A stretch of 64,000 bases of DNA from UBA9619 sp964630665 (GTDB lineage: Bacteria; Pseudomonadota; Gammaproteobacteria; Arenicellales; UBA868). This document shows, one piece after another, positions 44,339 to 53,447 of this stretch (position 1 is its first letter; each line of letters opens with the position of its first letter). Location: the NCBI GenBank assembly GCA_964630665.1, contig CAZVVN010000002.1:45585-109584 (forward strand), given 5' to 3'. The position numbers and the translations under genes were made by a program. Under the pieces are notes generated by a model that made no database searches, was not told the DNA's origin, and saw only the letters and a program-made list of their open reading frames with translations.

Positions 44339-44367
44339 ACCGGTGAGATTTCCCCCTTCTCACCGGT
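44339..44367 (+). terminator. hairpin after rnpB, possible terminator
   Basis: ACCGGTGAGA and TCTCACCGGT pair perfectly (10 bp) around a nine-base pyrimidine loop, about 105 bases after rnpB. No run of T follows, so it may be a processing or pause structure rather than an intrinsic terminator. Confidence 0.45.
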
Positions 44368-44429
44368 CTATAGCCCTGTTGCTAGCGAAAACACCGCCGA
44401 TAACCCTCTGTTTTTTTTGATTTACAGGG

Positions 44430-44458
44430 TTGACAGGCTTCAATTGAGGGGCCATAGT
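44430..44458 (+). promoter_or_regulatory. mra (dcw cluster) promoter
   Basis: TTGACA at 44430-44435, a 17-base spacer and CATAGT at 44453-44458 form a near-consensus sigma70 promoter. It lies about 285 bp before mraZ and just before the MraZ boxes, so it should drive the dcw cluster. Confidence 0.65.
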
Positions 44459-44466
44459 GTCGATTA

Positions 44467-44496
44467 GTGGGAAATTGTGGAGAAAACGGGAATAGT
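44467..44496 (+). promoter_or_regulatory. MraZ operator: three direct repeats at 10-bp steps
   Basis: GTGGGAAATT at 44467, GTGGAGAAAA at 44477 and CGGGAATAGT at 44487 repeat in phase, matching the known MraZ pattern of GTGGG-type boxes with 10-bp periodicity. They begin within about ten bases of the predicted transcription start, a position suited to repression by MraZ of its own operon. Confidence 0.65.
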
Positions 44497-44628
44497 GAGA
44501 GTCGAATTATGTCGGAAAACAAGTGCAATTCGACCTCTTTTCGAGCCTCAAACGGGCGCCGAATAACGTTCAATTTCAAGCCGTGGATGGCGGCCTATCC
44601 ATCCATCCTCATCCTCCTTTGGTGATTT

Positions 44629-44650
44629 CCCGGCCCCGCCAGGGGCCGGG
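44629..44650 (+). promoter_or_regulatory. GC-rich hairpin in the mraZ leader
   Basis: CCCGGCCCC, loop GCCA, GGGGCCGGG: a perfect 9-bp stem in the untranslated leader about 95 bases before mraZ, followed by AGTTCTTTC. It could weaken or pause transcription into the cluster or shield the message; there is no strong T run. Confidence 0.4.
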
Positions 44651-44743
44651 AGTTCTTTCACCGAAGGGGTGGGGTGGTCGGTACGGGTCCGGGAGTTGAC
44701 CGGTTTTCGGCTAAAAAAGGGTATAGCAAGGTATTGACTGACG

Positions 44744-45205
44744 ATGTTCCGGGGCGCGAGCACTCTCAACATGGACCAGAAGGGTCGCTTTGCCGTGCCG
44801 GCGAAGTATCGCGAGGAACTGACTGAACGTTGTGCCGGACAGTTCATCCTGACTGTCAATGTGATCAACACCGGTGATCGCTGTCTGTGGCTCTATCCTC
44901 AGGACGAATGGGATGACGTCGAGAGAAAAGTCGTTCAGTTACCCAGTTTTGACGCAAGGGCCCAGGCGTTGAAACGCCTGTTGATCGGATACGCCACCGA
45001 TTGTGATCTTTCCAGTGCCGGGCGGGTGCGCGTGTCGGCGCCGTTGCGTGAATTTGCAGGTCTTGAGAAGCGGATCGTTCTTATCGGGCAGGGCAACAAA
45101 TTTGAGATATGGGATGAAGCTGTCTGGCAAATGAAATTACCCGACTGGTTGTCGCAGCCTGAGGACCGGCAGCTTTCAATTGAACTCGAGTCGCTCTCTC
45201 TGTAG
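44744..45205 (+). CDS. mraZ: MraZ transcriptional regulator
   Basis: 153 residues, double AbrB-like fold that binds DNA as a large ring and represses the dcw promoter. It starts MFRGASTLNMDQKGRFAVPA; the second half has AGRVRVSAPLREFAGL and LIGQGNKFEIWDE, as in E. coli MraZ. First gene of the cluster and directly followed by rsmH. Its target boxes are visible at 44467-44496. Confidence 0.95.
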   Translation: MFRGASTLNMDQKGRFAVPAKYREELTERCAGQFILTVNVINTGDRCLWLYPQDEWDDVERKVVQLPSFDARAQALKRLLIGYATDCDLSSAGRVRVSAPLREFAGLEKRIVLIGQGNKFEIWDEAVWQMKLPDWLSQPEDRQLSIELESLSL

Positions 45206-45220
45206 GTGACTGAACGGCTC

Positions 45221-46165
45221 ATGTCAGCCAGCGGACACGTGCCGGTGATGACGAGAGAAGTCGTGCAGGCGCTTAATGTCCGAACTGACGGTACTTACGT
45301 CGATGCGACCTTTGGTCGGGGTGGTCACACCAGAGCCATCCTGAGCCGGCTGGGTCCCAGCGGCCGTGTCCTTGCCATTGACCGGGATCCTGATGCCTGT
45401 CAGTACGCTATGGAGTATTGTTCCACTGAAAGCCGGCTCACGTTCGTACAGGCACCATTTTCGAATCTGTTCGAGATTGTTCAATCCCGTGGGCTCTTGC
45501 GGAGAGTGACCGGTGTTGTCCTCGATCTCGGAGTTTCTTCTCCTCAGTTGGATGAGAATGAGCGTGGTTTCAGTTTCATGGGCGATGGGCCGCTGGACAT
45601 GCGAATGGACCCGTCGCAGGGTCAGTCAGCAGCACAGTGGCTGAAGGACGTCAAGGAAGCCGAACTCTATCGGGTCCTGCGCGATCTTGGTGAAGAGCGC
45701 TTCGCCCGGCGGGTCGCGCGGGCCGTGATCGAGGCACGAAGTATCCGGCCACTGACTCGCACATCTGAACTGGCACAACTGGTCTCCCGTACAGTACCGG
45801 GTAGAGAACCCGGCAAGCATCCTGCGACCCGCACCTTCCAGGCTCTGCGGATGAAGGTCAACGGGGAGCAGGAACAGTTGCAGTCCGTGTTACCTCAGGC
45901 GTTGGACATCCTAGAACCCCGAGGCCGACTGGTGGTGATCAGCTTTCATTCGCTGGAAGACCACATTGTCAAGCACTTCATGCAGCGGGCCGCCAAAGGC
46001 GATTACTACCCACCGGAACTGCCAGTCACCCATGACCAGATCGTTCCAGAGCTGAAAGTCGTGTCCAGGCCCGTGCGCCCCGGCGCCGAGGAGGTCCAGC
46101 GCAATACGCGGGCCCGGAGTGCCGTTTTGAGGACGGCAGAGAAGATCAGCGGAGCGAGCCCGTGA
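45221..46165 (+). CDS. rsmH: 16S rRNA (cytosine1402-N4)-methyltransferase
   Basis: Methylates N4 of C1402 in 16S rRNA; RsmI, encoded just upstream, methylates the same nucleotide on its ribose. 314 residues from ATG 45221; an in-frame GTG at 45206 abuts the mraZ stop but has no ribosome binding site. Marks: VDATFGRGGHTRAIL, AIDRDPDA, LDLGVSSPQLDENERGFSF and RLVVISFHSLEDHIVK. The 3' end overlaps ftsL by four bases. Confidence 0.95.
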   Translation: MSASGHVPVMTREVVQALNVRTDGTYVDATFGRGGHTRAILSRLGPSGRVLAIDRDPDACQYAMEYCSTESRLTFVQAPFSNLFEIVQSRGLLRRVTGVVLDLGVSSPQLDENERGFSFMGDGPLDMRMDPSQGQSAAQWLKDVKEAELYRVLRDLGEERFARRVARAVIEARSIRPLTRTSELAQLVSRTVPGREPGKHPATRTFQALRMKVNGEQEQLQSVLPQALDILEPRGRLVVISFHSLEDHIVKHFMQRAAKGDYYPPELPVTHDQIVPELKVVSRPVRPGAEEVQRNTRARSAVLRTAEKISGASP

Positions 46166-46431
46166 GAATAATCATCATTGCGGTTCTTGCGGTGACCTGC
46201 AGTGCCTTTGCTGTAGTTCTGGTTCGTTATGAAAATCGCCAGGTGTATCTTGATGTCCGAGAAGCTGAAGTCCAACGAGACCGACTCAATGAGGAATGGG
46301 GAAAATTGCAGCTTGAATCGGCTACCTGGTCGCTGCACAGTCTGGTTGCAATGGAGGCCCGACGGGAGCTGGAGATGGTTCCTCCTGCCCCGAGTGACAT
46401 TGTGGTCGTGAGACTGGAGGCCTCCCGTTGA
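46162..46431 (+). CDS. ftsL: cell division protein FtsL
   Basis: 89-residue bitopic inner membrane protein with a single N-terminal helix (IIIIAVLAVTCSAFAVVLV, 3-21) and a periplasmic heptad coiled coil (VREAEVQRDRLNEEWGKLQL) that pairs with FtsB and FtsQ. Starts at GTG in the rsmH stop overlap and ends in the ftsI start overlap. Confidence 0.9.
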   Translation: MRIIIIAVLAVTCSAFAVVLVRYENRQVYLDVREAEVQRDRLNEEWGKLQLESATWSLHSLVAMEARRELEMVPPAPSDIVVVRLEASR

Positions 46432-48155
46432 CAGGTGCAGCAACACCTAAATTGAAGTTCTATCCTGGCCGCCACTGGTTTGTTTTCGGCTTGATGGCAG
46501 TGAGCCTGGCGCTTCTTCTGGTACGCGCGTTCCAGGTACAGATTCTCGAGAGCGGCAAGCTGCAGCGCCAAGGCGAGATCAGGCAACTGAGAACCTACCC
46601 GGTCAAGCCTGTCAGGGGTGTGATTGAGGATCGCCAGGGGGAGATCCTGGCAGTGAGTACGCCACTGGATGCTATCACTGCAGATCCCGGGGAGTTGCGC
46701 AAGGTCCAAGAGGACTGGCCGCGGCTTGCCAATGCATTAAAGATGTCAGTCAGCCAGATCAGCAGTCGCCTGGATCGATATGCCGAAAAGAAATTTGTTT
46801 ACCTGCGCCGGCATTTACCACCCCTGGAAGCCGATCAGATCGAGCAGCTCGGTGTTCGTGGGGTCGCGTCCCAGCGGGAATACGGTCGCTACTACCCGGC
46901 TGGCGCGATTACAGGGCACATCGTCGGATTCACCGATGTCGATGACCAGGGACAGGAAGGCGTCGAACGGGCATTTGACAGTCACCTGTCCGGTGTTGAA
47001 GGCTATAAACGGGTGCTTATTGATGCTCGGCATCGTGTTGTTGGCGACGTCGAAAGCATTCGCCAGGTTCATCATGGCCGTCAGCTGCGTTTGAGTCTGG
47101 ACCTTCGAATTCAGGCTGCAGCTCGCAGGCACTTGCGAGCTGCAGTGCAGGCAAACCAGGCGGCTGGGGGCTCTGCCGTTATGCTTGATTCACGGACCGG
47201 AGAGGTGCTGGCAATGGTGAATCTGCCAGATTTCAATCCAAACGATCGTGGCGACCTCAGCGGCGAACGGTTTCGTAACCGTGCTGTGACCGACCTCTTC
47301 GAGCCTGGCTCGACAGTCAAACCTTTCACCCTGTCAATGGCCCTTGCGAAAGGAGTATTCAGCCCCGACAGTAAAGTGATGACCAGCCCCGGTGTTCACT
47401 ATGTCGGGGGTAAACCGATCCGGGATATACGTGACTATGGCGAGCTGAGCGTTGCAGAACTCTTGATCAGATCAAGCAATGTTGGGACCGCAAAAGTGGC
47501 GATGGAACTAGCGCCGGAAGAGTTATACAACACATTGAACGCGGTCGGGTTTGGCCGACTAACCGGGGTAGAGCTGCCGGGTGAACAGTCGGGCAGGTTG
47601 CTGAAAAGAGAACGCTGGCGGCCAGTGGATCACGCCTGGTTGTCTTTCGGTTACGGCCTCTCGTCGACCTCGCTACAACTGGCCCGGGCGTACAGTGTTC
47701 TCGCCAATGGGGGCCTGCTGGTGCCGGTGACGATCCGTATGCGAAACAGAACCGAAACAGGGACCCGTGTTCTGCCAGCAGACGTGGTTCGTGAGATCAA
47801 TGCCATCCTTGAGCGGGTGGTGACTGAAGGTACCGCCAAACGCGCAGCGGTGCCGCATTACCGTGTCGCCGGAAAGACAGGAACTGTTCACAAGATCAAC
47901 CCCGATGGTGGATACCAGAAGGACAGTTACCAGTCACTGTTTGCCGGTTTCGCCCCGGTCTCCGATCCTCGATTGGTGCTGGTCGTGATGATTGATGATC
48001 CAAAAGGTGATCGGTACTATGGCGGAGAAGTTGCGGCCCCTGCCTTCAGCGGCATCATGGCGGATGCACTTAGGCTGCATGCCGTGGTGCCGGATGCGCC
48101 TGCAAAACTTGCTCAGGACGCCGCTCGCCTCGGCGTTTCGGACTCAGACGCATGA
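46428..48155 (+). CDS. ftsI: peptidoglycan D,D-transpeptidase FtsI (PBP3)
   Basis: Septal transpeptidase that cross-links peptidoglycan at division. 575 residues with one N-terminal membrane segment (FVFGLMAVSLALLLVRAF), a dimerisation domain and a transpeptidase domain with S-T-V-K at 295-298 (acyl-enzyme serine 295), SSN near 348-350 and KTGT near 483. TTG 46428 starts within the ftsL stop (TTGA). Full length. Confidence 0.95.
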   Translation: MTGAATPKLKFYPGRHWFVFGLMAVSLALLLVRAFQVQILESGKLQRQGEIRQLRTYPVKPVRGVIEDRQGEILAVSTPLDAITADPGELRKVQEDWPRLANALKMSVSQISSRLDRYAEKKFVYLRRHLPPLEADQIEQLGVRGVASQREYGRYYPAGAITGHIVGFTDVDDQGQEGVERAFDSHLSGVEGYKRVLIDARHRVVGDVESIRQVHHGRQLRLSLDLRIQAAARRHLRAAVQANQAAGGSAVMLDSRTGEVLAMVNLPDFNPNDRGDLSGERFRNRAVTDLFEPGSTVKPFTLSMALAKGVFSPDSKVMTSPGVHYVGGKPIRDIRDYGELSVAELLIRSSNVGTAKVAMELAPEELYNTLNAVGFGRLTGVELPGEQSGRLLKRERWRPVDHAWLSFGYGLSSTSLQLARAYSVLANGGLLVPVTIRMRNRTETGTRVLPADVVREINAILERVVTEGTAKRAAVPHYRVAGKTGTVHKINPDGGYQKDSYQSLFAGFAPVSDPRLVLVVMIDDPKGDRYYGGEVAAPAFSGIMADALRLHAVVPDAPAKLAQDAARLGVSDSDA

Positions 48156-49633
48156 CCATGCCGAAATTGAGTTCGGTGCGGGTACTGGGACAGCTACTCG
48201 AGGGTGTGACAGAGGCTATCAACGCTGAAGATCTAGAGGTCTCTTCCCTGACGCTTGACAGCCGTTCAGTGTTACCCGGCGGGGTCTTTGTCGGACTACC
48301 GGGATCTCGACAAGACGGTCGCAGTTTCATTGAAGAGGCGGTTCAGGCCGGCGCTTCAGCTGTGTTGTATGAATCCCGGGACTGGTCCGTACAGGACTAT
48401 GGTGTGCCGTGCTTCCCAGTCGAAGATCTGCGTCAGCACATCGGGCGTATTGCCAGTCGCTTCTATGGATTTCCGTCCCGCCCACTTTGTGTCATCGGTT
48501 TTACCGGCACCAACGGCAAGACGACCTGTGCTGGGTTGCTGGCCCAGGCGCTGAAGTACCTTGGCCGGCGCAGCGCCTTCATCGGGACGGTCGGAGTCGG
48601 TTTGATCGATGACCTTCAGCCGCAGCCGTTGACTACTCCGGATGTCGTCAGCCTTCATGCACATCTTGCACAGTTGCTTGAACAAGGTGCTGATAGCGTT
48701 TGCGTCGAAGTATCTTCTCATGCACTTGATCAGGGCAGGGTCGATGCGATTGAATTTGACACGGCAGTTTTCACGAATCTCAGCCGCGACCATCTCGACT
48801 ATCACGCCAGCATCGATGAGTACGCAGCCGCTAAGCTTCTGCTGTTCCGGAGTGGTGGCCTGCGCACAGCTGTGATCAATTCGGATGATCCATGGGGGGC
48901 TGAGTTTGCGCTGGCGGGCCTGTCTGCCAAGGTCTGGACCTACGGAAACGACGGCAGCGCGGATGTCTATCCGCTGAAAGTGACAGCGTTGCCTGACGGA
49001 TATCGTCTACAACTCGCATCACCTTCAGGCGTTGTGAGTTTCCGGACTGCGCTACTCGGCCAGTTCAACGTCGTCAATTCGATCGCAGTGGTGAGCACCC
49101 TGCTGGCGCTCGAATACTCCGCCGAAGAGATCGAGCCAGTAATGCCCCGGTTACGGCCCGTGCGTGGGCGGATGGAACTGGTAGAGCACCGAAAAGAGGG
49201 ACCAAAAATGATCGTCGATTTTGCCCACACTCCAGCAGCACTCGAGCAGGCGCTGACCGCATCGCGAGGCCATGCATCAGGTGAGTTGTGGTGTCTATTT
49301 GGTTGCGGCGGCGATCGCGATCGTGGAAAGCGGCCTTTGATGGGGGCTGTGGCAGAGCGTTTGGCCGATCATGTCGTGCTGACCAGCGACAATTCCCGTA
49401 GTGAGGCGCCTTTGCAGATTCTTAATCAAATCCAGTCCGGTATGGCTGCAGGTCCAAGGGCGGTGGTCGTTGACCGGATGGAGGCAATTCGCTTTGCCCT
49501 CAATAATGCCGGAGAGAACGATCTTGTTCTCATTGCCGGGAAGGGCCACGAGACAGAGCAGGTGACCGGTTCAGTCGCTGAGCCGTTCAGTGACCAGGAC
49601 ACAATCAGGCAACTTCTGGAGGAACACGTGTGA
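48152..49633 (+). CDS. murE: UDP-MurNAc-L-Ala-D-Glu:diaminopimelate ligase
   Basis: Adds the third residue of the peptidoglycan stem. 493 residues with TGTNGKTTCAGL near 118-129 for ATP and KGHETEQV near the C-terminus. The meso-diaminopimelate motif DNPR of E. coli (413-416) reads DNSR at the same numbers, keeping Asp, Asn and the amino-acid-binding Arg416, so meso-DAP is still the expected substrate. ATG overlaps the ftsI stop by four bases. Confidence 0.95.
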   Translation: MTMPKLSSVRVLGQLLEGVTEAINAEDLEVSSLTLDSRSVLPGGVFVGLPGSRQDGRSFIEEAVQAGASAVLYESRDWSVQDYGVPCFPVEDLRQHIGRIASRFYGFPSRPLCVIGFTGTNGKTTCAGLLAQALKYLGRRSAFIGTVGVGLIDDLQPQPLTTPDVVSLHAHLAQLLEQGADSVCVEVSSHALDQGRVDAIEFDTAVFTNLSRDHLDYHASIDEYAAAKLLLFRSGGLRTAVINSDDPWGAEFALAGLSAKVWTYGNDGSADVYPLKVTALPDGYRLQLASPSGVVSFRTALLGQFNVVNSIAVVSTLLALEYSAEEIEPVMPRLRPVRGRMELVEHRKEGPKMIVDFAHTPAALEQALTASRGHASGELWCLFGCGGDRDRGKRPLMGAVAERLADHVVLTSDNSRSEAPLQILNQIQSGMAAGPRAVVVDRMEAIRFALNNAGENDLVLIAGKGHETEQVTGSVAEPFSDQDTIRQLLEEHV

Positions 49634-50973
49634 TGAATCTACTGACTGCTGCCTCAGCCGTTGACGGCCGAATTATCGGTGACGATGTCAACTTCGACGC
49701 CGTCGCAACGGATAGTCGCCAACTCAGTGGGGGTGAACTGTTCGTTGCACTGAAAGGGGACAATTACGATGGACACGATTTTGCACTACAGGCTAAGGGT
49801 TGCGGTGCTGTTGCAGCCATGACGAGTCATGAACTTGCACTCGACATGCCAACACTGGTTGTCAGTGATACAACCGAGTCGTTGGGAAAGCTGGCTGCCC
49901 ACTGGCGACGCCAATTTGACCTGCCAGTTGTTGCTGTCACGGGCAGTAACGGAAAGACGACCGTGCGGGAAATGATCACTTTGATTCTCCAGCAAGCCGG
50001 GCCAGTTCTTGCTCCTGAAAAAAACTTCAATAATCAGATTGGCATGCCAGTGACCTTGTTGCGGCTGCGGGCCGAGCACAGTTTCGCGGTCTTGGAACTT
50101 GGTATGAACCAGGCGGGAGAGATCGATTACCTCACCCGCATAGCACGGCCCAGTGTTGCAGTGATTACCAATGCAGCTTCAGCACATCTTGAAGGGCTAC
50201 GTGACCTTACCGGGGTTGCCCGTGCCAAAGCGGAAATTCTGGGTGGATTGCAACGCAGCGGGGTAGTGATGATCAATGCGGACGACCGTTTCGCAGCTTA
50301 CTGGTTGGCTCGGGCCCGTCACTTCCGAAGCGTCACTTTTGGCCTCGATAGTCATGCCGACGTGATGGGAGACGTGACTTCCGTTGATGGGAAGATGCTT
50401 GTCGAAGTTACGCTGCCGGACGACAGGGTGGAAATCATGCTTGGTCTGTTGGGGCGGCACAACGCTCGAAACGCACTGGCAGCGGCAGCAGCAGCCTGGT
50501 CTATGGGCTGCACTACCGAGCAGATCCGTACCGGGCTGGAGAAAATGAAGCCAGTCCATCGAAGGCTGGAACAGATACCCGCACCATTCGGTGCCCGACT
50601 GATCGACGACACATACAACGCGAACCCGGCTTCTGTGCAGGCTGCCATCAGTGTGCTGGCTGCCCGTTCTGGTTCAAGGATGCTGGTGCTCGGCGACATG
50701 GCCGAACTCGGTAAGGATGCTCGAAACTTCCACCAGACTGCGGGCCGGCATGCCCGAGAGGCGGGCATCGAACACTTGCTCACAACCGGTGACCTTGCCC
50801 GCTGTGCTGCTGAGGAATTCGGGTCTACGGCCTGTCATTTCGAAGAGCAGGAGTGTCTTATCGCTGCACTGCGCGAACTTCTCGCTCCAGAGTTGACGGT
50901 CCTGGTCAAGGGTTCGCTCAGTTCGCACATGGAGAATGTTGTGGATGCGTTGACGCAACCAACAGCAGCGTAA
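49633..50973 (+). CDS. murF: UDP-MurNAc-tripeptide:D-Ala-D-Ala ligase
   Basis: Attaches D-Ala-D-Ala to the UDP-MurNAc tripeptide. 446 residues with VTGSNGKTTVREM near 103-115, the NNQIGMP motif and DDTYNANPASVQAA later on, all MurF signatures. ATG 49633 overlaps the last base of murE; an in-frame GTG one codon earlier is possible. Its substrate dipeptide needs a Ddl ligase, which is not in this cluster. Confidence 0.95.
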   Translation: MNLLTAASAVDGRIIGDDVNFDAVATDSRQLSGGELFVALKGDNYDGHDFALQAKGCGAVAAMTSHELALDMPTLVVSDTTESLGKLAAHWRRQFDLPVVAVTGSNGKTTVREMITLILQQAGPVLAPEKNFNNQIGMPVTLLRLRAEHSFAVLELGMNQAGEIDYLTRIARPSVAVITNAASAHLEGLRDLTGVARAKAEILGGLQRSGVVMINADDRFAAYWLARARHFRSVTFGLDSHADVMGDVTSVDGKMLVEVTLPDDRVEIMLGLLGRHNARNALAAAAAAWSMGCTTEQIRTGLEKMKPVHRRLEQIPAPFGARLIDDTYNANPASVQAAISVLAARSGSRMLVLGDMAELGKDARNFHQTAGRHAREAGIEHLLTTGDLARCAAEEFGSTACHFEEQECLIAALRELLAPELTVLVKGSLSSHMENVVDALTQPTAA

Positions 50974-50979
50974 GCTCTC

Positions 50980-52062
50980 ATGTTGAAAGCATTTTTCGAG
51001 CTCCTTTCTATCGATTACAGCGGCTTCAACGTCTTTCGCTACCTGACGTTTCGGGCCATCTGTGGCATTTTGACGGCGTTGGTGATGAGTTTCGTAATTG
51101 GGCCGGTTGTTATCCGCAAACTGAATGAACTCAGGATCAGTGAAACCATTCGCGAGGACGGCCCTTCGAGCCATCTGCCCAAATCCGGCACACCGACCAT
51201 GGGGGGTGTGTTGATCTTGGTGGCCACGACCATTGCGACGTTACTGTGGTCCGATCTTGGAAATCGTTTCGTCTGGATCACCCTGCTGACCTGTATAGGC
51301 TTTGGTCTGATCGGGTGGGTGGATGATCGCGGCAAACTAATCGGCGATAACGGCCGCGGGATGAGCAAACGCAGAAAATTTGTCTGGCAGAGCATCGTGG
51401 GAGTAGCGGCGGCCTGCTGTCTTTACTACTCCGCCCAGAGCCCAGTCGAGAGCCAGTTGATTGTGCCATTGTTCAAGGAGGTGGCGGTAGACCTGGGGAT
51501 CGGTTACCTGCTGCTGGCGTGGTTCGTAATTGTCGGCAGCAGCAATGCGGTGAACCTGACCGATGGGCTGGATGGTTTAGCGATACTGCCAAGCGTATTG
51601 GTGGCCGGGGGGCTGGGGATATTTGCCTATCTTACTGGGCACTTCGTTTTTTCGGGGTACCTCGGGATTCCCTACATCGCTGGTGCTGGCGAATTACTTG
51701 TTTTTTGCTCAGCATTGATGGGTGCGGGACTCGGGTTTTTGTGGTTCAACACTTATCCCGCGCAAGTATTTATGGGTGACATCGGCGCTCTGGCACTGGG
51801 AGCTGCACTCGGTACCGTTGCCGTAGTGGTCCGCCAAGAACTTGTCCTCGCGATCATGGGTGGGATCTTTGTCGTGGAGACCGCCTCAGTGGTGCTCCAG
51901 GTGGTGTCTTTTCGTCTCACGGGACGAAGGATCTTCAGGATGGCGCCATTGCATCATCACTATGAACTCAAAGGCTGGGAAGAGCCGAAGATCATCGTGC
52001 GCTTCTGGATCATCAGCCTGATTCTGGTTCTGATCGGGCTGGCGACATTGAAGGTCCGGTAA
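50980..52062 (+). CDS. mraY: phospho-MurNAc-pentapeptide translocase
   Basis: Integral membrane enzyme that moves phospho-MurNAc-pentapeptide onto undecaprenyl phosphate to make lipid I. 360 residues and about ten helices. Marks: KSGTPTMGGVLIL (68-80), FGLIGWVDDRGKL with catalytic aspartates, NAVNLTDGLDGLA and MAPLHHHYELKGW near the C-terminus. Six bases after murF. Confidence 0.96.
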   Translation: MLKAFFELLSIDYSGFNVFRYLTFRAICGILTALVMSFVIGPVVIRKLNELRISETIREDGPSSHLPKSGTPTMGGVLILVATTIATLLWSDLGNRFVWITLLTCIGFGLIGWVDDRGKLIGDNGRGMSKRRKFVWQSIVGVAAACCLYYSAQSPVESQLIVPLFKEVAVDLGIGYLLLAWFVIVGSSNAVNLTDGLDGLAILPSVLVAGGLGIFAYLTGHFVFSGYLGIPYIAGAGELLVFCSALMGAGLGFLWFNTYPAQVFMGDIGALALGAALGTVAVVVRQELVLAIMGGIFVVETASVVLQVVSFRLTGRRIFRMAPLHHHYELKGWEEPKIIVRFWIISLILVLIGLATLKVR

Positions 52063-52064
52063 GC

Positions 52065-53447
52065 GTGGTTGCGGAACCGGCTATGAACGCTATCCCTGCA
52101 CCATTTCACTGGCACAGGGCCCTCGTGCTGGGCCTGGGTCAGACTGGCTACTCGTGTGTGCAGTACCTGGACGCACAGGGTGTCTCGGTCACTGTCATGG
52201 ACAGCCGGGAAAAGCCGCCTTATCTCGAACACCTCTCCCGGGCGTTTCCCCACATTGAACTCCATGCTGGGTCATTCGATGGAGAAATTGCTGCGCAGAC
52301 TGAAGTTCTGGTGATGAGTCCCGGGGTGTCCCTGCGCGAACCCGCCCTGCGGGAGGCAATCGACTCTGGAGTTGAAGTCATCGGTGATATCGAGTTGTTT
52401 GCCCGGACCTGTAAATCGCCGGTCATTGCCGTGACCGGGTCAAACGGTAAAAGCACGGTAACAACACTTGTCAGCAGATTGCTGGAAGCGGCAGGGTTGA
52501 CGGTTCTGACTGGAGGGAATATTGGTCGACCCGCCCTGGATTTGCTCAGTGAGCCGCCGCCGGATTATTACGTCCTTGAACTTTCCAGTTTCCAGCTTGA
52601 GACCACCGTGAGCCTGACTGCAGCGGTCGCAGCAATTCTGAATATCTCGCCGGATCACATGGATCGCTACGAAGATCTCACCGAATACACTGCTGCCAAG
52701 GCCCGAATCGCCAGGGGTGCAAGAGTACTTGTGACCGAGCGCAAAGAGGCTGGGGTTGTGCTGGACCGAGACACGATTGAGAGCGTCCAGAGTCAGGTCA
52801 CCTTCGGACTGGACCTCCCGGAAACCACAACTGATTATGGTGTGCTTTCCCAGGGAGAAAGTGAATGGCTTGTTCGTGGAAGTAAACAGCTGCTTTTGGC
52901 GTCGGAACTGTCGGTCCCGGGCCGACATAACGTAGCGAACGCGCTCGCGGCGCTGGCCATAGCCGAATCCGTCAGTGGGCCAACACAAGCTCCTGGGCTG
53001 GAGGTCGTCCGGACCTTCAAGGGTCTGCGGCACCGCTGCGAAGTGATTCTCGAGCGCAATGGTGTGTTGTGGGTCAATGATTCAAAGGGAACCAATCCCG
53101 CAGCGACAGTCGCCGCCCTCCAGGGTATGGGTCGGCCGGTGGTCCTGATAGCTGGCGGGCAATCCAAAGGAGCTGACTTCTCAATCCTGGCCCGAGCCGT
53201 GAGGCGATACACCCGGCAGGTAGTTTTGATCGGTGAGGATCGCACCAGAATTGCTGACAGCCTGGGTCAGAGCGTACCGATGACACTGGCGGACAGCCTT
53301 CAGGATGCTGTCTCTCTCGCAGCCACCTGGGCACAGGCTGGTGATGTTGTGCTGTTTTCCCCGGCTTGTGCCAGCTTCGATATGTTTGAGGATTACGCAG
53401 ACCGTGGCGAGAAGTTCTGCCTGATGGTGACGGAGAGGTTACAGTGA
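52065..53447 (+). CDS. murD: UDP-MurNAc-L-alanine:D-glutamate ligase
   Basis: Adds D-glutamate, the second stem residue. 460 residues from GTG 52065; ATG 52083 is an equally good start. Marks: LGLGQTGYSCVQYL at the N-terminus, AVTGSNGKSTVTTLV for ATP, YYVLELSSFQLE, and NDSKGTNPAATVAAL in the C-terminal domain. Two bases after mraY, overlapping ftsW by four. Confidence 0.95.
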   Translation: MVAEPAMNAIPAPFHWHRALVLGLGQTGYSCVQYLDAQGVSVTVMDSREKPPYLEHLSRAFPHIELHAGSFDGEIAAQTEVLVMSPGVSLREPALREAIDSGVEVIGDIELFARTCKSPVIAVTGSNGKSTVTTLVSRLLEAAGLTVLTGGNIGRPALDLLSEPPPDYYVLELSSFQLETTVSLTAAVAAILNISPDHMDRYEDLTEYTAAKARIARGARVLVTERKEAGVVLDRDTIESVQSQVTFGLDLPETTTDYGVLSQGESEWLVRGSKQLLLASELSVPGRHNVANALAALAIAESVSGPTQAPGLEVVRTFKGLRHRCEVILERNGVLWVNDSKGTNPAATVAALQGMGRPVVLIAGGQSKGADFSILARAVRRYTRQVVLIGEDRTRIADSLGQSVPMTLADSLQDAVSLAATWAQAGDVVLFSPACASFDMFEDYADRGEKFCLMVTERLQ

